Notes under the pieces: generated by a model | The model's database searches: none | Told to the model about the DNA's origin: nothing | The model's input: only the letters and a program-made list of their open reading frames with translations | Source: CAVPHV01 sp963821095 | GTDB taxonomy: Bacteria; Actinomycetota; Acidimicrobiia; Spongiisociales; UBA5794 | Assembly (NCBI GenBank): GCA_963821095.1 | Contig: CAWGCJ010000001.1 | Span: 73,863 to 137,862 of the forward strand | Reading direction: 5' to 3' | Length of the DNA stretch: 64,000 bases | Shown: piece after piece, positions 36,630 to 46,800 of the stretch | Position numbering within the stretch: position 1 is the first letter of the stretch | Layout: every line of letters begins with the position of its first letter | Made by a program: the position numbers and the translations under genes

Positions 36630-37595
36630 CTAGGCCGCGAACCAGGCGGCGAGGCGGGTTAAGCCTTCCTCGAGGGATACGGCCGGGGTCCATTCGAGGG
36701 CGCGGCGGGTCTCTCGCTGGTCGAACCAGTGGGCGGTTGCCAACTGCTCGGCGAGGAAACTCGTCATCGGAGGATCGGCTTCGAGACCACGCCGGTCCCA
36801 GACTTCCTCGACCACCCGACCCCCGGCTCTGGCCGCCCCGGCGGGCACCCGGAACCGAGGCGAGGGGAGCCCTGCAGCGGTGACGATCCGCGACAACAAC
36901 TCCCGCACCGGCCGCGGCTGGCCGTTGGAGACCACCAGGGCTCGGCCCGACAGCAGCGGAGCACGATCGACGGCAGCGCCAATGGCGGCAACCGCGTTGT
37001 CGATGTAGGTCGTGTCGATCAGGGCCGCCCCTGTGCCGACGATCGCCAACCGTCCCTGTCGTGCCCGATCAACGATTCGCCCCACCAGCTGGGTATCTCC
37101 GGGGCCCCAAACCAGGTGCGGTCGGATCGCCGTCACGGCGAACCCATCGGTTGCAGCTCCCAAGGCGATGAGTTCTGCCTCGGCTTTGCTCGTGGCATAG
37201 TGGCCGCGGGTTGCCCTCGGATCCGCTCGACCGGCACCGGCGCCGACCAGCGAGGAACCGGCATGCGCCACCGAAGGCGACGAGACAAAGACAAACCGGC
37301 CCACCCCCGCCGCGAGCGACTCCTCGATGAGGTTGCGAGTTCCGTCGATGTTGGTGCTCTCGAAAGCAGACCAAGGGCCCGTCACCCCAACCCGGGCGGC
37401 GAGGTGCACCACAGCGTCGGATCCGGCGACGGCAGCCGCCACCGCGGTGCGGTCGCCGACGTCACCAAGCCGCTCCGGAAGATCGAGTCCACTCGTATGG
37501 CGTTGGAAGACGGTGACCTCGTCGCCACGATCACGCAACCACTCGGCCACGCCGCGGCCGAGGAGACTCGTCCCACCGGTCACGAGCACCTTCAC
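36630..37595 (-). CDS. oleD: 2-alkyl-3-oxoalkanoate reductase (OleD)
   Basis: 321-residue NADPH-dependent short-chain/extended SDR of the 3beta-HSD-like family, which reduces the 2-alkyl-3-ketoacid made by OleA to a beta-hydroxy acid. Rossmann glycine motif VTGGTSLLGRGVAEWL at the N-terminus, catalytic Ser in FVSSPSVAHA and the YxxxK pair as HYATSKAEAE. The start overlaps the stop of the oleBC gene (ATGA), and context with oleA and oleBC in the same order as other actinobacterial clusters makes the assignment firm. The stop sits at the edge of a hairpin repeat. Confidence 0.88.
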   Translation of the reverse strand: MKVLVTGGTSLLGRGVAEWLRDRGDEVTVFQRHTSGLDLPERLGDVGDRTAVAAAVAGSDAVVHLAARVGVTGPWSAFESTNIDGTRNLIEESLAAGVGRFVFVSSPSVAHAGSSLVGAGAGRADPRATRGHYATSKAEAELIALGAATDGFAVTAIRPHLVWGPGDTQLVGRIVDRARQGRLAIVGTGAALIDTTYIDNAVAAIGAAVDRAPLLSGRALVVSNGQPRPVRELLSRIVTAAGLPSPRFRVPAGAARAGGRVVEEVWDRRGLEADPPMTSFLAEQLATAHWFDQRETRRALEWTPAVSLEEGLTRLAAWFAA

Positions 37596-40156
37596 AGCCG
37601 GCCGAACCTGCCGCCCGCCAGTACCCGTTCCGCCCAGCGGGCGACCCTGGTCCGGTCGATCTTCGAGTTGTGCCGCTTGTCGACCGGCAATGCTGGCACG
37701 AGTAGCACCGCAGCTACGTCGACATCGAGGACCGCCCGGACCTCGTCGGAGAGAGCATCGGGCGCAAGCTGGGGCCGACGCGGCGGATCAACCGGGACCA
37801 CGACCACCACCACCTGCTGAGTTCCGACCGGGCCGACTCCGACCGCGGCAGCAAGCGCTACCGATTCGAGGGACTCGACCGCGTGCTCGATACCGACGGG
37901 AGTGACCGGGCCGGCCGCGGTGACGATGACGTGGAACAGTCGCCCCTCGATCCACAGTCGTCCCTGCGCATCGAGGTGCCCAACGTCACCACTGCGATGC
38001 CAACCCGGCGGCTGGGCCGAGGCGTGCTGGGTCACCCAAAGCCGGTCGTAGCGGTCTTTCACGTGGGGACCCCGAATGCAGACTTCCCCGGACACATCTG
38101 GCGTCACGATCGGCGCGTGCTGTGGCCGACCGAGTTCGTCCAGCGGATCGATGGCCACCTCGACCCCGGAGACGGGAACGCCGACGCAGACGCCGTCGCC
38201 TGCCGCGGCGGCTTCGATCCCAGCGAGAGTGATGTCGGCGACCGGTAACACCTCCGTCATCCCATAGGGGGTGTGAGCCTCGGCGTTCGGCATCACCTCG
38301 CAGGCTCGACGCAGCACGGCGGGCGACACCGGGGCACCGGCCGACATCAGTAGACGAACACCGGCCAGGGCATCACGATGGGCGGGCGTCAGACCGAACG
38401 CGGTCGCGCTCACTTTGGTGAGGGCGGCCGGCGATGCAAACACCAGCGTTGCGTCAATTGCGTCGATGGCGTCGCCGAGCGCCGCGGCGGTGAGGGTTCC
38501 CGGCGAGGTGACCTCCATGTCGGGCACCGCCGATGGAATCCCCATCGCCGGCCCATAGAGTGCAAATGGGCCGAACGCAGCTACCAGCCGATCATCCGGC
38601 GCGATGTCATAGATGTCCATCAGGGCGTCACGTTGCGCCTGCGCTTGGTGGTGGCGATACACCACACCCTTGGCGGCGCCGGTCGCCCCCGAAGTGAAGA
38701 CCACCGCAGCCACATCGTCGTTGGCAGGCGCCACTGGAAGAGCCCCAACCGAGCCGAGTCTGCGGATCTCGTCGAGCGTCGCCCACGCTCCCAGCGAGCG
38801 GCGGGCGGTATCAGACAGCGGGGCGGCGGCGATCCTCACGCCCGGCCAGCGGAACGCCCGCGCCGCCGCCAGCGCTCGCGGGATCCCAATGAGATAGGCC
38901 GGATCGGCGCTCGACAGGGCCCGGCCCATGCCGCGTACCCCGAGGCCGGCATCGGCGATCACGACAACGGCTCCCATCCGCCAGCAGGCATACAGACACG
39001 CCGTCAGTTCGATCCCGGGCGGGATCAGTAGGGCAACCCGGTCGCCCCGCCGGACCCCGGCCTCGCTGAGGCCCGTCGCCACCATCCCAACGTCGGCGGC
39101 CAACTCGGCGAACGTGACCGCCCGGCCAACGTCCGATCCGTCCATCTCCAAGACGGCAACCTCGATGTCGTTGCGCCGCCGCTCCAGCGCGGCCCACAGC
39201 GGCTCACGCCACTCTGTCGGGGCCGGCTCAGGCTCTGCGGCACCGAGTTCACCAACCCAGGTGTGAACGGCGCCGGCGACGTCGGCGTCCTCCGGTGTGT
39301 AGTGGCGGGCACCGATGAACCGATGCACGTCGGCGTGGGGAAGCCGGGCCTCGAAGTCGTGCAGGTAGATGTCGGAGAAGACCGGGTCGGATGGGCCCCA
39401 CAGCAGCAGAACCGGCACATCTTCGAGATCGTCGAGTCCGGCGGCCACCCGCTCCAACGCCTCATAGCTGGGGTGATCGGGATCGAGCGGAATGTCCGCG
39501 ACGAACGTTCCGATCGCCACCCGCCGCTCGGCGGTTCGGTAGGGAGCGTGGTAGGCGGCACGGACCTCAGCACTCGGGCGCGGGTTCGACATCTCGAGCG
39601 CACCCCGGATGAACGCAGAAGTCTTGACCGTCACCTGTTCGAGCACCCCGGGCAACCGGGCGGTGCGGATCAGTCGGGGCGCCGGCGACCCTGCGGGCTG
39701 GTGGACTGCCGTGTTGGCGAGCACGATGCCGGCCAATTGATCGAGATGCCGCTCAGCCCATCCGAGCGAGATCGGCCCACCCCAATCGTGTGCGACGGTG
39801 ACCACCGGCCCCCGCACATCGAGTTCATCGGTCAGCGCGCAGAGATCATCGATCCGGTCCTGGAGTCGCCGCGTTGTTCCGGTGCGCTCCGAGAACCCCA
39901 TGTCGAGGTGGTCGATGGCAATGACCCGCACCCCGGGCGGAGCGGTGGCAAGCACATCGCGCCACAGGTACGACCACGAAGGGTTCCCGTGAACACACAG
40001 CAAGGTGATCTCGGGATCGGCGACACCGTTGTCGAGCAGGTGAAACGTCCGGCCGCTGCCGTCGAGACCGGGAACCGTGACGAGGCGCGACCAAGCAGGA
40101 TCGAGACCGGCCAGGCCGGGCGGAGGCAGAGTGGCCGGCGCGGTGTCGGTGGTCAC
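37592..40156 (-). CDS. oleBC: OleBC fusion: beta-lactone decarboxylase and beta-lactone synthetase
   Basis: 854 residues, one intact frame. Residues ~1-300 are an alpha/beta-hydrolase of haloalkane-dehalogenase type (OleB), with VHGNPSWSYLW oxyanion region and nucleophile Asp124 in VAHDWGGPISLG; OleB decarboxylates beta-lactones to olefins. Residues ~315-850 are an ANL-superfamily ligase (OleC) with ATP loop VFTSGATGAAKGVVYRHHQA, TPYGMTEVLPV and HRSGDVGHLDAQGRLWIEGR; OleC converts beta-hydroxy acids to beta-lactones. Actinobacteria such as Micrococcus are known to have this fused form. ATGA overlaps with oleA before and oleD after show a coupled operon. Confidence 0.92.
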   Translation of the reverse strand: MTTDTAPATLPPPGLAGLDPAWSRLVTVPGLDGSGRTFHLLDNGVADPEITLLCVHGNPSWSYLWRDVLATAPPGVRVIAIDHLDMGFSERTGTTRRLQDRIDDLCALTDELDVRGPVVTVAHDWGGPISLGWAERHLDQLAGIVLANTAVHQPAGSPAPRLIRTARLPGVLEQVTVKTSAFIRGALEMSNPRPSAEVRAAYHAPYRTAERRVAIGTFVADIPLDPDHPSYEALERVAAGLDDLEDVPVLLLWGPSDPVFSDIYLHDFEARLPHADVHRFIGARHYTPEDADVAGAVHTWVGELGAAEPEPAPTEWREPLWAALERRRNDIEVAVLEMDGSDVGRAVTFAELAADVGMVATGLSEAGVRRGDRVALLIPPGIELTACLYACWRMGAVVVIADAGLGVRGMGRALSSADPAYLIGIPRALAAARAFRWPGVRIAAAPLSDTARRSLGAWATLDEIRRLGSVGALPVAPANDDVAAVVFTSGATGAAKGVVYRHHQAQAQRDALMDIYDIAPDDRLVAAFGPFALYGPAMGIPSAVPDMEVTSPGTLTAAALGDAIDAIDATLVFASPAALTKVSATAFGLTPAHRDALAGVRLLMSAGAPVSPAVLRRACEVMPNAEAHTPYGMTEVLPVADITLAGIEAAAAGDGVCVGVPVSGVEVAIDPLDELGRPQHAPIVTPDVSGEVCIRGPHVKDRYDRLWVTQHASAQPPGWHRSGDVGHLDAQGRLWIEGRLFHVIVTAAGPVTPVGIEHAVESLESVALAAAVGVGPVGTQQVVVVVVPVDPPRRPQLAPDALSDEVRAVLDVDVAAVLLVPALPVDKRHNSKIDRTRVARWAERVLAGGRFGRL

Positions 40157-41175
40157 CAGATGACTTCGGTCGCCATCGCGTTGATCCCGGACCCAATACC
40201 CAGCATCAACACTCGGTCGCCCGGTTGCAGCGAGTCGGCCTCCTCAGCGAGGGTGATCGCGACCGAGGCGGGACCGACGTTGCCCAACGTTGGGAATGTC
40301 AGCGGCGCCTTGGTCGGGTCGATGCCGAGTACGTCGCACATCATCGAGGTGTGCACCTGTGAGACCTGGTGGATGATGTAGCAGTCCGCTTCCCGCCAAC
40401 CGCGGTCCTCGTCGACGTCGGCCCATGCCTGTTTGGCGAGGTGCAGACCGGCGTCGAGCAGCGCCTTGGTGTCGGTGCGCATCTGGTCGAGCGTCCCGAT
40501 ACAGATCTTGTGGTGGCTCGTATCGGCCTGGCTGATGCCGCCGATGATTCGGTGGCTCCCCGGGTTCTCAGAGTGGCGACCGATCACCATGGCGGCGGCA
40601 CCTGAGCCAAGCGTCAGCGTGGCGAACTCGGCGAACAGGTCACCGATGGTCGAATCGGGCTCTGCCAGACGGTCGAGCGTGGCCTCCTGGGGGCGCCTAC
40701 TGCCCTCGCCATCGACGATCAGGGCGTAGTCGATCTGGCCACTGTCGATCATCATCCCCGCCAGTTGCATGGCATTCATGAATCCGAGACAGGCGTTGGC
40801 AAGGTCGAAGTTGAGGCATGAGCTGGGCAGATCCAGCAGGTGATGCACGGTCACGGCGGCTGAGGGCTCGAGTTGGTCACGACAGACCGAGCTGTCGATC
40901 AGAAGCCCGACCCGACTCCGGTCGATGCCGGACGCTACGAGCGCCTTCTCGCCTGCCGAAGCGGCTGCTTCAGCGAAGGTGAACCCCTCGGGCCACCAGC
41001 GGCGTTCCTTGATCCCGGCCAGGCTCTCGAGTAGGCCGGACTGGGTGCCGAGTCGCTCGTAGGTTCCGGCGAGTCGCGCGTCGAACTCCGCGGACGTGAT
41101 CACGTCGGGGGCTTCGGTGGCGGCCACGGACACAATGGCGGCGTCGGTGTGACTGAATGTTGCATTGCCGTGCAT
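40153..41175 (-). CDS. oleA: 3-oxoacyl-ACP synthase III family protein OleA
   Basis: 340-residue thiolase-fold enzyme that joins two fatty acyl-CoAs head to head into a 2-alkyl-3-ketoacid, the first step of olefin synthesis. Catalytic Cys129 lies in FDLANACLGFMNAM; the second-subunit Glu motif is CRDQLEPS; the His is in CYIIHQVSQVHTS and the Asn in FPTLGNVGPASVA. ATG at 41175 is the natural start (MHGNATFSHTDAA); the frame is open to 41310 without support. The downstream oleBC start overlaps its stop. Confidence 0.92.
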   Translation of the reverse strand: MHGNATFSHTDAAIVSVAATEAPDVITSAEFDARLAGTYERLGTQSGLLESLAGIKERRWWPEGFTFAEAAASAGEKALVASGIDRSRVGLLIDSSVCRDQLEPSAAVTVHHLLDLPSSCLNFDLANACLGFMNAMQLAGMMIDSGQIDYALIVDGEGSRRPQEATLDRLAEPDSTIGDLFAEFATLTLGSGAAAMVIGRHSENPGSHRIIGGISQADTSHHKICIGTLDQMRTDTKALLDAGLHLAKQAWADVDEDRGWREADCYIIHQVSQVHTSMMCDVLGIDPTKAPLTFPTLGNVGPASVAITLAEEADSLQPGDRVLMLGIGSGINAMATEVIW

Positions 41176-41239
41176 GCGGCCTCTTCCTCGGGCGGTGATT
41201 GATTCTCCCACCAATGGGACCCAATCACGAACACCGGCG

Positions 41240-43486
41240 TTACCTAGGGGCCTCCAGGGCCGCTGCCACCATCGAAACCACCCGGCGGGCATCCTTCTCG
41301 GTGAACACAAGGGGCGGCTTGATCTTGATCACGTTGTGGTGCGGCCCGTCGATACTGAGTAGAACCCCCGCATCCTTTGCCCCCTCAACGATTTGGGTCG
41401 CCAGGATGGGGTCGGGCTGTTGCGTGGTCCGGTCGGTCACAAGTTCGACCCCGATGAACAGGCCGGCGCCGCGCACGTCACCGATGGCGCCGTCCTCGAC
41501 GGCGAGCGCCCGCAGCCCGTCCATAAGGACTTCGCCGACCCGGGAGGCATTGGCTTGGAGATCGTCACCCTCGATGACATCGAGCACTGCGTTCCCAACC
41601 GCAGCCGACACCGGGTTGCCGCCGAAGGTGTTGAAGTACTCCATGCCGTTGTCGAATGCAGCTGCGATGGCCCGTGTGGTGACCACTGCTCCCATGGGGT
41701 GGCCGTTGCCGATGGGCTTGCCCATCGTCACCACATCGGGCACGACGTCGTGGAGCTCGAACGCCCAGAACGCTTCGCCGACACGACCAAATCCGGTCTG
41801 GACCTCATCGGCGATCACCAATCCGCCGGCGTCGCGGACCGCTCGGTAGGCGGCGGCCATGACCCCCGGGGCGGGCACGACCTGACCTGCGCAGCCGGGG
41901 AGCGCCTCAGCAATGAGCCCGGCGGGCGAACGGTCTCGCCCAGCCAGGACGGCTCCGGCCACCTCCCCATAGCGCTCGCCGGCGCCAGCCCCGCGAAAGT
42001 CCGCCGCCCGATAGGGGTCCGGTGACGGCAGCACCCCAACCCACCTGCGTTGCCCCGACCCACCCGGCCCTTTGAACTTGTAGGGGCTGACGTCGACCAG
42101 TGTCGAAGTGTTGCCGTGATAGCCGTGCTCGAGGCAGACGAGATCGAAGGCACCAGTCGCAGCCCGGACCAGACGAATCGCCAGTTCGTTGGCCTCACTG
42201 CCGGAGTTGACGAGAAACACCACTTCAAGCGGTGCAGGCAAGGTCGCCGACAGCCGGTCGGCGTAGCGAACCACCTCTTCATGGAGGTACCGAGTGTTGG
42301 TGTTGAGCAGGGCCATTTGGCGGGTCGCGGCAGCGACAACCGTGGGATGGCCGTGACCAACGTGGGAAACGTTGTTGACGGCGTCGAGGTAGCGACGCCC
42401 CCGCTCGTCGAACAAGTAGGCGCCGGCACCGCGCACGATGTGGAGCGGGCGTGTGTAGCTCAGCGACAGCGATGGGCCCAGCCTGGTGGTCCGCCTCGCC
42501 TCGAGCGGCAACGCCTCGTCGTCCCTGCGGCGGCTGTGTCCCGCAGCGGTGGCGAGTTCGTCGGCCATCAGGTCGTGGTCGGCGGCCGTGAGGCGCTCGA
42601 GCAGATCCCACGCCAGCGGCTCGGAGGCGGTGTGGTGGGGGTTGGTGCTCCCCCGCTGGGCCGACATCACCAGTGAGGTTGCCAGTCGAGCCAGGATCAG
42701 ATCGAGTAACGCTTCGGCCTCGGCTTCATTCAGCGTTGCCTCCGCAACAAAGCCGCGGATGACATCGCCCCCGACCATGACCGGATCGTCCTGATCGAGC
42801 ATCACGTAGGTGGCCGCGATGGCGGCCTCGCCGGCTCGTATCGACCACATGGCGTCGCCGACATCGATGACCCCAACCACCTGCTCGCCCTCGAGGAGGA
42901 CGTTGTCGTCATTCAGATCGTTGTGAACGAGCTGCAAAGGGAGGTCGCCGAATCCAATCGAGTCGACACGGTCGGCGACGGCGAGCACCATCCGGCGGCG
43001 GCCCACATCCTCGATCGCCGCTTCGTGACGTCTGATGGTCTGGGAGGCGAAACGCAGATCCCACTCGATCGCCCGTTCGGGGGCGGGGTGTTCGCTGGTT
43101 GCGAGGAGAGCCGCGATCCGGCCCGCGGTGCGCCCCACGGACTCTGCGGCGCTCGCCGGCCGCCCAATCATGCCGAACGACATACCTTCGACCCAGGTGA
43201 ACACACGGGCGATTCGGCCGTCGGGCAGAACAACGGCTTCGGCGCCATCCAGGCTCAGGACCGGACGGGGTGTTGCCACTGTGTCGAGCCGACCCAAGAC
43301 GCTCAGAATCTCGGACTGGAGTTCGAGAACATCCCGGTCGGTCCGCGGCGGACTGAGCCGCAGCACGTAGGTCGAGCCATCGGGGGCATCCAACCGTACG
43401 TTCTCGTCAATCTCTCCCGGCAAGGCATGAGTCGAGGCCGCGATGCCAAAGTACTCGGCGGCAACGGCAGCGGGGTCCGACTTCAT
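41240..43486 (-). CDS. Aminoglycoside-phosphotransferase-like domain fused to class III aminotransferase
   Basis: 748 residues in one frame. Residues ~1-310 are an APH/choline-kinase-like fold with VHNDLNDDNVLLEG (HxDxxxxN) and VIDVGD metal motif; residues ~330-748 are a class III PLP aminotransferase with LIADEVQTGFGRVGEAF-type Asp motif and the Schiff-base lysine in TMGKPIGNGHPMGAVV. This architecture resembles ethanolamine-phosphate/hydroxylysine-phosphate lyase fusions (AGXT2L-like), in which the kinase makes a phospho-amino alcohol and the PLP domain eliminates phosphate. The substrate is inference. Start at the ATG 43486; the frame extends upstream into a hairpin repeat. Confidence 0.85.
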   Translation of the reverse strand: MKSDPAAVAAEYFGIAASTHALPGEIDENVRLDAPDGSTYVLRLSPPRTDRDVLELQSEILSVLGRLDTVATPRPVLSLDGAEAVVLPDGRIARVFTWVEGMSFGMIGRPASAAESVGRTAGRIAALLATSEHPAPERAIEWDLRFASQTIRRHEAAIEDVGRRRMVLAVADRVDSIGFGDLPLQLVHNDLNDDNVLLEGEQVVGVIDVGDAMWSIRAGEAAIAATYVMLDQDDPVMVGGDVIRGFVAEATLNEAEAEALLDLILARLATSLVMSAQRGSTNPHHTASEPLAWDLLERLTAADHDLMADELATAAGHSRRRDDEALPLEARRTTRLGPSLSLSYTRPLHIVRGAGAYLFDERGRRYLDAVNNVSHVGHGHPTVVAAATRQMALLNTNTRYLHEEVVRYADRLSATLPAPLEVVFLVNSGSEANELAIRLVRAATGAFDLVCLEHGYHGNTSTLVDVSPYKFKGPGGSGQRRWVGVLPSPDPYRAADFRGAGAGERYGEVAGAVLAGRDRSPAGLIAEALPGCAGQVVPAPGVMAAAYRAVRDAGGLVIADEVQTGFGRVGEAFWAFELHDVVPDVVTMGKPIGNGHPMGAVVTTRAIAAAFDNGMEYFNTFGGNPVSAAVGNAVLDVIEGDDLQANASRVGEVLMDGLRALAVEDGAIGDVRGAGLFIGVELVTDRTTQQPDPILATQIVEGAKDAGVLLSIDGPHHNVIKIKPPLVFTEKDARRVVSMVAAALEAPR

Positions 43487-43512
43487 GTCATCCCCACGGT
43501 AACCCGAGGCTG

Positions 43513-43568
43513 AGAGGGTTTTGGCGGACATCTCCATCATGCTGCGTGAATATCCGCCAGAACCCTCT
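43513..43568. repeat. Hairpin repeat family A, copy 3
   Basis: Arms AGAGGGTTTTGGCGGA (43513-43528) and TCCGCCAGAACCCTCT (43553-43568) pair with one mismatch around a 24-nt centre unlike the other copies. It lies between the divergent aminotransferase gene and the SAM riboswitch. Confidence 0.75.
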
Positions 43569-43621
43569 GGGTCCGGCGTTGACATCGGGCGATGTGGGCT
43601 GCAGACTCTGTTGATACAACG

Positions 43622-43769
43622 CGTTCATCAAGAGCGGTGGAGGGACAGGCCCTACGAAGCCGCGGCAACCGGTCAGCCCGGTGCCAATGCCTGATCGATG
43701 AGCTGCCCGCAGCGGACCTCCGCCCGCGGCGCTCTGCGAGCGCGTGGCTGTGACAGACGAAGAGGTCAA
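43622..43769 (+). ncRNA. SAM-I (S-box) type riboswitch upstream of metH
   Basis: The conserved S-box core is readable: atcaagagcggtggagggac, then ggccctacgaagccgcggcaacc, then cccggtgccaatgcc. These match the order and spacing of the P2/kink-turn, P3 and J3/4 elements of the SAM-I aptamer. P4 and the closing P1 strand are less clear, and the 3' limit is a guess. It ends about 37 bases before the metH ATG, fitting SAM-mediated repression of methionine synthesis, possibly at translation. Confidence 0.8.
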
Positions 43770-43805
43770 TGCGATGAAGATCGACCCCGGCGGCAGGGAA
43801 ATCTG

Positions 43806-46800
43806 ATGGAGTTCCTCGAAGCCATCAGCGAACGCGTCATCGTGTACGACGGTGCAACCGGCACCGCGCTGCAACGGGCCAATCTCAGCGAGGACGACTT
43901 CGGAGGACCCGACCTCGCAGGCTGCAACGAGATCCTCAACGTCACCCGCCCCGACGTGATCGCCCAACTCCATGCCGGCTACTTCGAGGTTGGCGCCGAC
44001 GTCGCCGAAACGAACACCTTCGGGGCGTTCGCCGTTCCGCTCGCCGAGTACGGCATTGCCGACCGCGCCTACGAGCTGGCTCACGCCGCCGGATCGATCG
44101 CAGCCGGCGTCGCCGCCGACTACTCGACGCCGACCGGCGCCGCTACGTGGCAGGGTCGATCGGCCCGGGAACCAAGCTCGCCTCACTCGGGCAGATCCGA
44201 TACGCCGAGCTGAGAGAGGCGTACGAGCCACTCGCCCGTGGTTTGCTCGACGGCGGCGTCGACCTCTTCGTCATCGAAACCATGTACGACCTGCTGACGC
44301 TGAAGGCTGCGGTGGCGGCCTGCCGGCGGGCGATGCAAGCCGGCGGAAGGCGGGTGCCGCTCCAGGTCCAGATCACGATCGAGACCACCGGCCGCATGCT
44401 GCCGGGAACCGAAATCGGGGCGGCCCTCGCTGCGATCGAACCGCTCGGCCCGGACGTCATCGGACTCAACTGCGCCACCGGCCCGCAGGAGATGGACGAG
44501 AGCATCCGCTACCTCGCCAGGCACGCCAGCACCCCCATCTCGGTCATCCCCAACGCCGGGCTGCCCGAACTGCGCGATGGCGAGATGTACTACGACCTCA
44601 CCCCCGACGAACTGGCCGACCATCACGCCCGCTTCATCACCGAGTACGGAGTTCGGGTCGTCGGCGGCTGTTGCGGCACGACCGAAGAGCACATCGCAGC
44701 CATTGTCGACCGCTGCGCCGGTCTCACTCCTGCGACGGTACGGCCTGAGCCGGAGCCCGGGGCGGCATCGCTCTACAGCTTCACGCCATTCCGCCAGGAC
44801 ACGTCGTTCCTCATCATCGGAGAGCGCACCAACGCCAACGGCTCAAAGCGATTCCGCGAGGCGATGCTCGCCGAGGACTGGGAGGCCTGCCTGTCGGTCG
44901 CCCGTGACCAGGTCGCCGAGTCCGCCCACCTCCTCGACCTGTGCGTCGACTACGTGGGCCGCGACGGCACCGCCGACATCGACGAACTCGCTCTCCGCTT
45001 CGCCACCCAGGTGCCGATCCCGTTGGTGATCGACTCAACCGAGCCCGAGGTGATGGAAGCCGCGCTGCAACGCATCGGGGGCCGGGCCGTGCTCAACTCG
45101 GCGAACCTCGAGGACGGCGACGGCCCAGATTCCCGGGTGGATCGGGTGTTCCGGCTCGCCAAGGAGTACGGGGCTGCGGTGATCTGCCTCCTCATCGATG
45201 AAGATGGCCAGGCGCGCGACGTCGAGTGGAAGCTGCGGGTGGCTCGCCGCCTCTACGACCTGGCGACCGAGCGGTACGGGCTCGAGCCGGGTGACCTGCT
45301 CTTCGATCCGCTCACCTTCCCGCTGTCGACCGGCGATGACGCCTTGCGGGGCGACGCCATCGAGACGATCGAGGCGATCAGGCGGATCAAGCAAGATCTC
45401 CCCGGGGTGTTCACCGTGCTGGGCGTTTCCAACGTTTCGTTTGGCCTCAAGCCGGCCGCCCGTCACGTGCTCAACTCCGTGTTCCTCCACGAGTGCGTCA
45501 ACGCCGGGCTCGACGCCGCCATCGTTCACGCCGGGCGCATCATCCCGCTCAGCCGGGTCGACGCCGCCCATCAGGAGATCTGCCTCGATCTCATCTACGA
45601 CCGGCGCCGCGACGGGTACGACCCACTCGAGGCACTCATCACGGCGTTCGAGGACGCCTCGGTCAACGAGCCGTGTGGTGGAGGACCGCTCCGACTGGCC
45701 GATCGAGCAGCGCCTGAGTCAGAGGATCATCGACGGTGATGGAGCCGGGCTCGAAGCCGACCTCGATACGGCGCTCGGCGCCCACCAGCCGCTCGACATC
45801 ATCAACGACATCCTGCTCGACGGGATGAAGGTGGTCGGCGACTTGTTCGCCTCCGGCGACATGCAGCTGCCATTTGTGCTGCGTTCGGCGGAGACGATGA
45901 AGGCCGCGGTGCGCTACCTCGAACCCCTGATGGACAAGGTGGACCGCGCCGAGCGGGGCTCGATCGTGCTGGCGACCGTAAAGGGCGACGTTCACGACAT
46001 CGGCAAGAACCTGGTCGACATCATCCTCACCAACAACGGCTTCCAGGTGCACAATCTCGGCATCAAGGTCGGTATCGCCGAGATGATCGACAAGGCCACC
46101 GAGGTCGATGCCGACGCCATCGGGATGAGCGGACTCCTGGTGAAATCCACCCTCGTGATGCGGGACAACCTCGACGAGTTGGCCCGCCGCGGTCTGGCCG
46201 AGACGCCGGTCCTCCTCGGTGGAGCCGCTCTCACCAGGAGCTACGTCGAGCGCGATCTACGCGACCGTTACCCGGGCCCATTGTTCTATGGCAAGGATGC
46301 CTTCGCCGGCCTCGACATCATGCAGCAGATCGCGACGCGCCCCCCGGGTACGGCACCGGATCCCGACTTCGGCCGAATCGCTACCGGCAGGCAGTTGCCT
46401 ACCCGCGAACCCAAGCCCGTGCCCGCCGGGACCACACCGACTCGCTCACCCGAGGTTGCTTCCGACAACCCGGTGTTCGCCCCGCCGTTCCTCGGCAGCC
46501 GGATCGTCAAGGGCCTGCCGCTCGACGACATCGCCGCCTACCTCAACCTCACCGCGCTGTTCCGCAACCAATGGCAGTACCGGCCGACCGCGGATCAAGA
46601 TGACGCCACCTTCAAGTCCGAACTCGCAGCCGATTCTGAAGCGGGAGCTCCTGACGGCACGGGAAGAAGATCTCCTCACTCCCCAAGTCGTCTACGGCTA
46701 CTTCCCCGCCAACGGTGAGGGCGACGACCTCGTTGTCTGGAAGGACGACCGGCGCGACGCCGAACTCATGCGCTTCTCGTTCCCCCGCCAACTCGAGGAT

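Noticed and set aside
36729..37820. 363-codon plus-strand frame opposite oleD
   Set aside because: Shadow of oleD and the oleBC end; composition Arg/Pro/Gly-rich with no domain.
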